Below, piece after piece: positions 60,489 to 64,000 of a stretch of 64,000 nt of DNA (its first letter is position 1; each line of letters opens with the position of its first letter). The DNA lies in assembly GCF_954871325.1 (NCBI RefSeq), contig NC_088778.1, forward strand, positions 62,001-126,000. The letters are read 5' to 3'. The position numbers were made by a program, and so were the translations under genes. A model generated the notes under the pieces. That model searched no databases and was not told the DNA's origin. It saw nothing but the letters and a program-made list of their open reading frames with translations. The stretch is from Gordionus sp. m RMFG-2023 (lineage: Eukaryota > Nematomorpha > Gordioida > Chordodea > Parachordodidae).

Positions 60489-63400
60489 ATGGGTATTAGT
60501 AATTTAGCAGAGATGAGGTCCTTTGTTTATCCAAAAATATTGAAAGATCTTAATTATGAAGAGATTATTGAAGTGGGTAAGAAAGTTTTTAAGCCTATTT
60601 CAACATTATTTAGCTCGAGAATTAAATTTATTCGGATAGAAAGAGGGGTTGGTGAATCAGTTGAGGAGTTTGCAGCTCGACTTAAAAAATTGGCTCAAGA
60701 ATGTAAATTTGAATCTGACCTAGATGGGAGATTGAGGGATCAAGTGGTGGCTGGAATCAAAATGGGTGCATTGAAGAAAGATATTCGCACTAGATTTCCA
60801 GATGGAATAAGTGACTTGGGAGAAAGGGTGAGTTTTCAACAGGTTTTAAATATGGCTTTGGCAATGGAAAGGGCTGAGGATGAAGTGACAAATATGATGG
60901 TAAAAAAAGTCAATAAACCTAAGGAGCAGATGGAGAATAATCAAGAAAATTTTTCTAATCAAAAGTACCCATATAATAATAATAACAAAGAAAAAGGTAA
61001 TTTTAGTTATTACAATAACAATAATAATAATTTTAAGTTTAGAGATAACAATAAATTTAACAATAATGATATGTATAAGTTTAATAAATGCTCAAAATGT
61101 GGAAGAACTCATCCCCATTTTCAATGTTTTGCATCAAGGGTGAAATGTTATAATTGCCAAAAGGTAGGGCATTATGCTAAATATTGTAAGGGACAGAAGT
61201 TACATGCTATACATATAGATGACAATGATTCATCAGATTCAATTAATAATATTTCCCAAATTGGTAGAAATAGTGCAAAGATATTTGTTTGGATAAATGG
61301 AGTACCTATAGAATTTGACTATGATACGGGGGCACAGGTATCGGTGATTGGGAAACAATATTGGGATGAAATTGGCCGACCCAAACTTGGACCAACCAAA
61401 CCTTTATCAGTATATGGTAACCAACCGCTAGATGTACTGGTGAAACTATGGTGAGGGTTCGTCTTGAAAAGATAAGCAGATTACTACCGATTGTGGTGAC
61501 CCGTTCAAATGGCATTCCATTATTTGGACTACCATGGATACTGGCATTTAATATGTTTATTCCACGACAAGTGACTATACGTAGTATCACAAATAAAGAG
61601 GTTATGACAACCGATAAACAAATTGCTGGCATGACAACAGAATTTTTCAGTGTTTTTGATGACAAGCCTGGACGGGTGAATGATATAGAAGTTAGCATAC
61701 ATTTGAGTGAGGCAGCAAGGCCGAAATCATGGCCAGCTCGTAGAGTACCTTTTCCATTACGAAAACCAATTGAAATGGAACTCGATAGATTGGTTAAATC
61801 AGGAATATTGAAGGCGATTGATCCAACACAAAAACGATTGACATGGGCCACTCCAACGGTAAACGTACGAAAAACAAATGGAGAAATCAGGATTTGTGCG
61901 GATTTTAAGGTGACATTAAACCCATATATTTTGTACGATTATCATATTATACTAACGGTGGATGATCTTTTAACCAAATTAAAAGATGGATTGAAATTTA
62001 CGGTAATAGATTTGAAAGATGCATATTTACAATTACCAATAAAAGAAAGTTTAAAAGATTACTTAACCATATCGACCCACATTGGTTATTTCCAATATCA
62101 ATGTATGCCTTTCGGTCTTTCTAGTGCACCGACCATATTTCAAAGATATATGGACAATTTATTACAAGACTGCCAAATGACTGGAGTATATCTTGACGAT
62201 ATTATCATAACGGGGAAAAATGATGTAGAACATTTGAATAACGTAAAAAAAGTACTAATGAAACTAAAACAGGTGGGTATGAAGGCAAAATGGGCCAAAA
62301 TACGTTTTTTAAATGAATCAGTTTCTTTTTTGGGTTTCGTAATAGACAAATATGGAATACATCCAGCGAAAGAAAAAATAGATGCTATTCGAAGGATACC
62401 AACTCCTAATAATATACACCAATTACGATCTTTTTTAGGACTTGTGAATTATCACGAGAGATTTTTGCCACATCTACATGGAATTGCCGCCCCTCTGCAT
62501 AAATTAACAAGCATTAAATCTTGCTGGGGTTGGTCGGACAAGGAACAAGAGGTATTTGATAAAATAAAACAGCTTTTGTCAACAAATAAAACGCTAATTC
62601 CATATTCGCCAATCTTGCCAATTATATTGGAATGTGACGCTTCCAACACTGGTTTTGGAGCTGTGTTATGTCATTTAGTGAAAAAAGATATTAGCAGACC
62701 AATCGCATTTGCCTCGAGAACACTTCTAGAGTCAGAGAAAAATTATGCACCAATAGAAAAAGAGGCACGAGCACTTTTGTTTGGTATGGAAAAATTTCAT
62801 ACATTCATTTTTGGTCGAAAATTTTTATTACGAACAGATCACAAACCTTTGGAAAAATTATTTGGTGATAAACGGGAACTACCAAAAATATCCAATAGTC
62901 GATTAAAGCGCTGGGCTTGGAAAATGTCCGCATATGATTTTGATATTGAATATGTTCCTGGAAAAGATAATAAAGTAGCTGATACATTATCTAGACTGCC
63001 AATAGATGGCATAAAATCAAATAATGATCAAAAAAACGCGTTAAAAATTAGAGCTATAAATTTGCACGATATAAATATTAGTCAAGTTGAACTCCAAAAG
63101 GAAACAAGGAATGATAGCTTGTTTAAAAAAGTAGTTAAAAACATTGAGCATGGATGGGTGGATTTTGATGCGAAAAAAAATACAGAGTTAGTTTGTTTTT
63201 ATAATCGTAGAGAGGAATTGTCAGTAGATCATGATGTTATTGAATGGAATGGGAGGTTGGTAATTCCAACCATTTTGAGGAAATCAATTTTAACGATTAT
63301 ACACAGAGGGCATCCAGGAATAAATGCTATGAAATCAATTTTTAGAATGTATTGCTGGTGGCCGAATTGCGATAAAGATATTGAACAATATGTTCGTCAA

Positions 63401-64000
63401 TGTATGCCTTGTCAAAGTAATCGGTCGAATATTATGGAGGTTCCTTTATATTCGTGGAACATATCTAATATACCATGAGAACGAATTCATTTGGATTTCG
63501 CGGGGCCTATTGATTCGTATTCATGGTTAGTTGGAGTTGATGCACATACTGAATGGGCTGAGGTTGAGTTAATGAGAGAGACCACGTCCACGACAATGAT
63601 CAGGGTTTTAAGGAAATGGTTCGCACGGTTTGGAACACCTAGACAAATCGTATCAGATAATGGACCTCAATTTATTTCTGGAGAATTTCGAAAATTTTGT
63701 TTCGAGAAAAATATTAAATTGATACATACAACACCGTACCATCCAAAAACGAACGGTTTAGCGGAAAGAACGATACGAACCCTCAAGAGTCGATATTTTG
63801 CAACTAGGAAAGACATCAGGGAGCCCGAGGAAGCCATGGGAGAAGTTTTGCTAGCATATAGAATGGGTGAGCATCAATCAACTGGACGTTCACCGGCTAA
63901 GTTATTATTGGGGCGAAATTTAAAAACAGGATTGAATTGGTTACGTCCTAATGTTAGTTATGAAATGGAACGATCGAATATAAGACAAAAAGTAGCGCAT
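60489..64000 (+). mobile_element. Ty3/gypsy gag-pol fossil, cut by window end
   Basis: Parts in order: Gag C-terminal half with a charged capsid-like segment (60.5-60.9 kb), an Asn-rich linker and a CCHC knuckle CYNCQKVGHYAKYC (about 61.15 kb). An aspartic protease follows (FDYDTGA, about 61.3 kb), then reverse transcriptase (about 61.7-62.4 kb, YLDDIIITG). RNase H is at about 62.6-63.0 kb (ECDASNTGFGAVL; ADTLSRLP) and integrase from about 63.3 kb, with an HH-CC finger and DD-E core to the window end. The order RT, RNase H, integrase marks Ty3/gypsy. The 5' end of gag and any LTR are not seen. Protein motifs are well kept, so it is much younger than the gypsy fossils in the array. The coding is not continuous, with about two breaks, so I treat it as a fossil. 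Confidence 0.93.

Noticed and set aside
61306-61851. Minus-strand 181-codon frame
   Set aside because: Lies opposite the gypsy protease and RT, which are clearly coding on the plus strand.

Overview
The window looks like an AT-rich, transposon-laden animal-type nuclear genome. It has spliced genes, LINEs of the restriction-like-endonuclease (RLE) kind, hAT DNA transposons, Ty3/gypsy fossils and many simple repeats. The only convincing host gene is the 3' half of a replicative DNA ligase (LIG1) on the minus strand at 55.2-59.4 kb. Its C-terminal exon pattern and tail resemble animal LIG1. The species cannot be fixed from the sequence. No prokaryotic-style operon, CRISPR array, rRNA or tRNA was seen.

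1-36,957: a head-to-tail array of about two and a half copies of a core unit of roughly 10.9 kb. Each unit holds, in order, a minus-strand gypsy fossil, an AT-rich repeat block (R), the 3' end of a decayed RLE LINE, an LTR insertion site, a plus-strand gypsy RNase H fossil, a piece of hAT transposase, and a diverged second copy of the repeat block (R'). The first unit carries a three-LTR element (5773-9821). The second has only one LTR at the same site with the same ATTAT duplication, plus a 4.6-kb insertion of a nearly complete LINE (coding 25,441-28,358). The third has an internal deletion, a local duplication, and ends at about 36,957.

36,957-55,175: mostly AT-rich and non-coding. It contains a second, minus-strand LINE of the same clade (38.4-40.4 kb), an 11-copy minisatellite (45.0-46.15 kb), a TTCC array, two related repeats of about 0.6-0.9 kb that both end in GAAGA arrays, a deleted hAT copy (50.3-51.1 kb) and a small plus-strand LINE scrap (52.98-53.26 kb).

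55,176-59,445: six LIG1 exons covering ligase motifs IIIa to VI. One intron carries a complete-ended but internally deleted hAT element with a perfect 8-bp target duplication (56,457-57,915) and a GC-rich MITE-like element. Two exons each need a single-base shift to stay in frame, so the locus is either a decaying copy or carries residual sequence errors.

60,489-64,000: a Ty3/gypsy gag-pol fossil, cut by the window end, lying upstream of the ligase exons.
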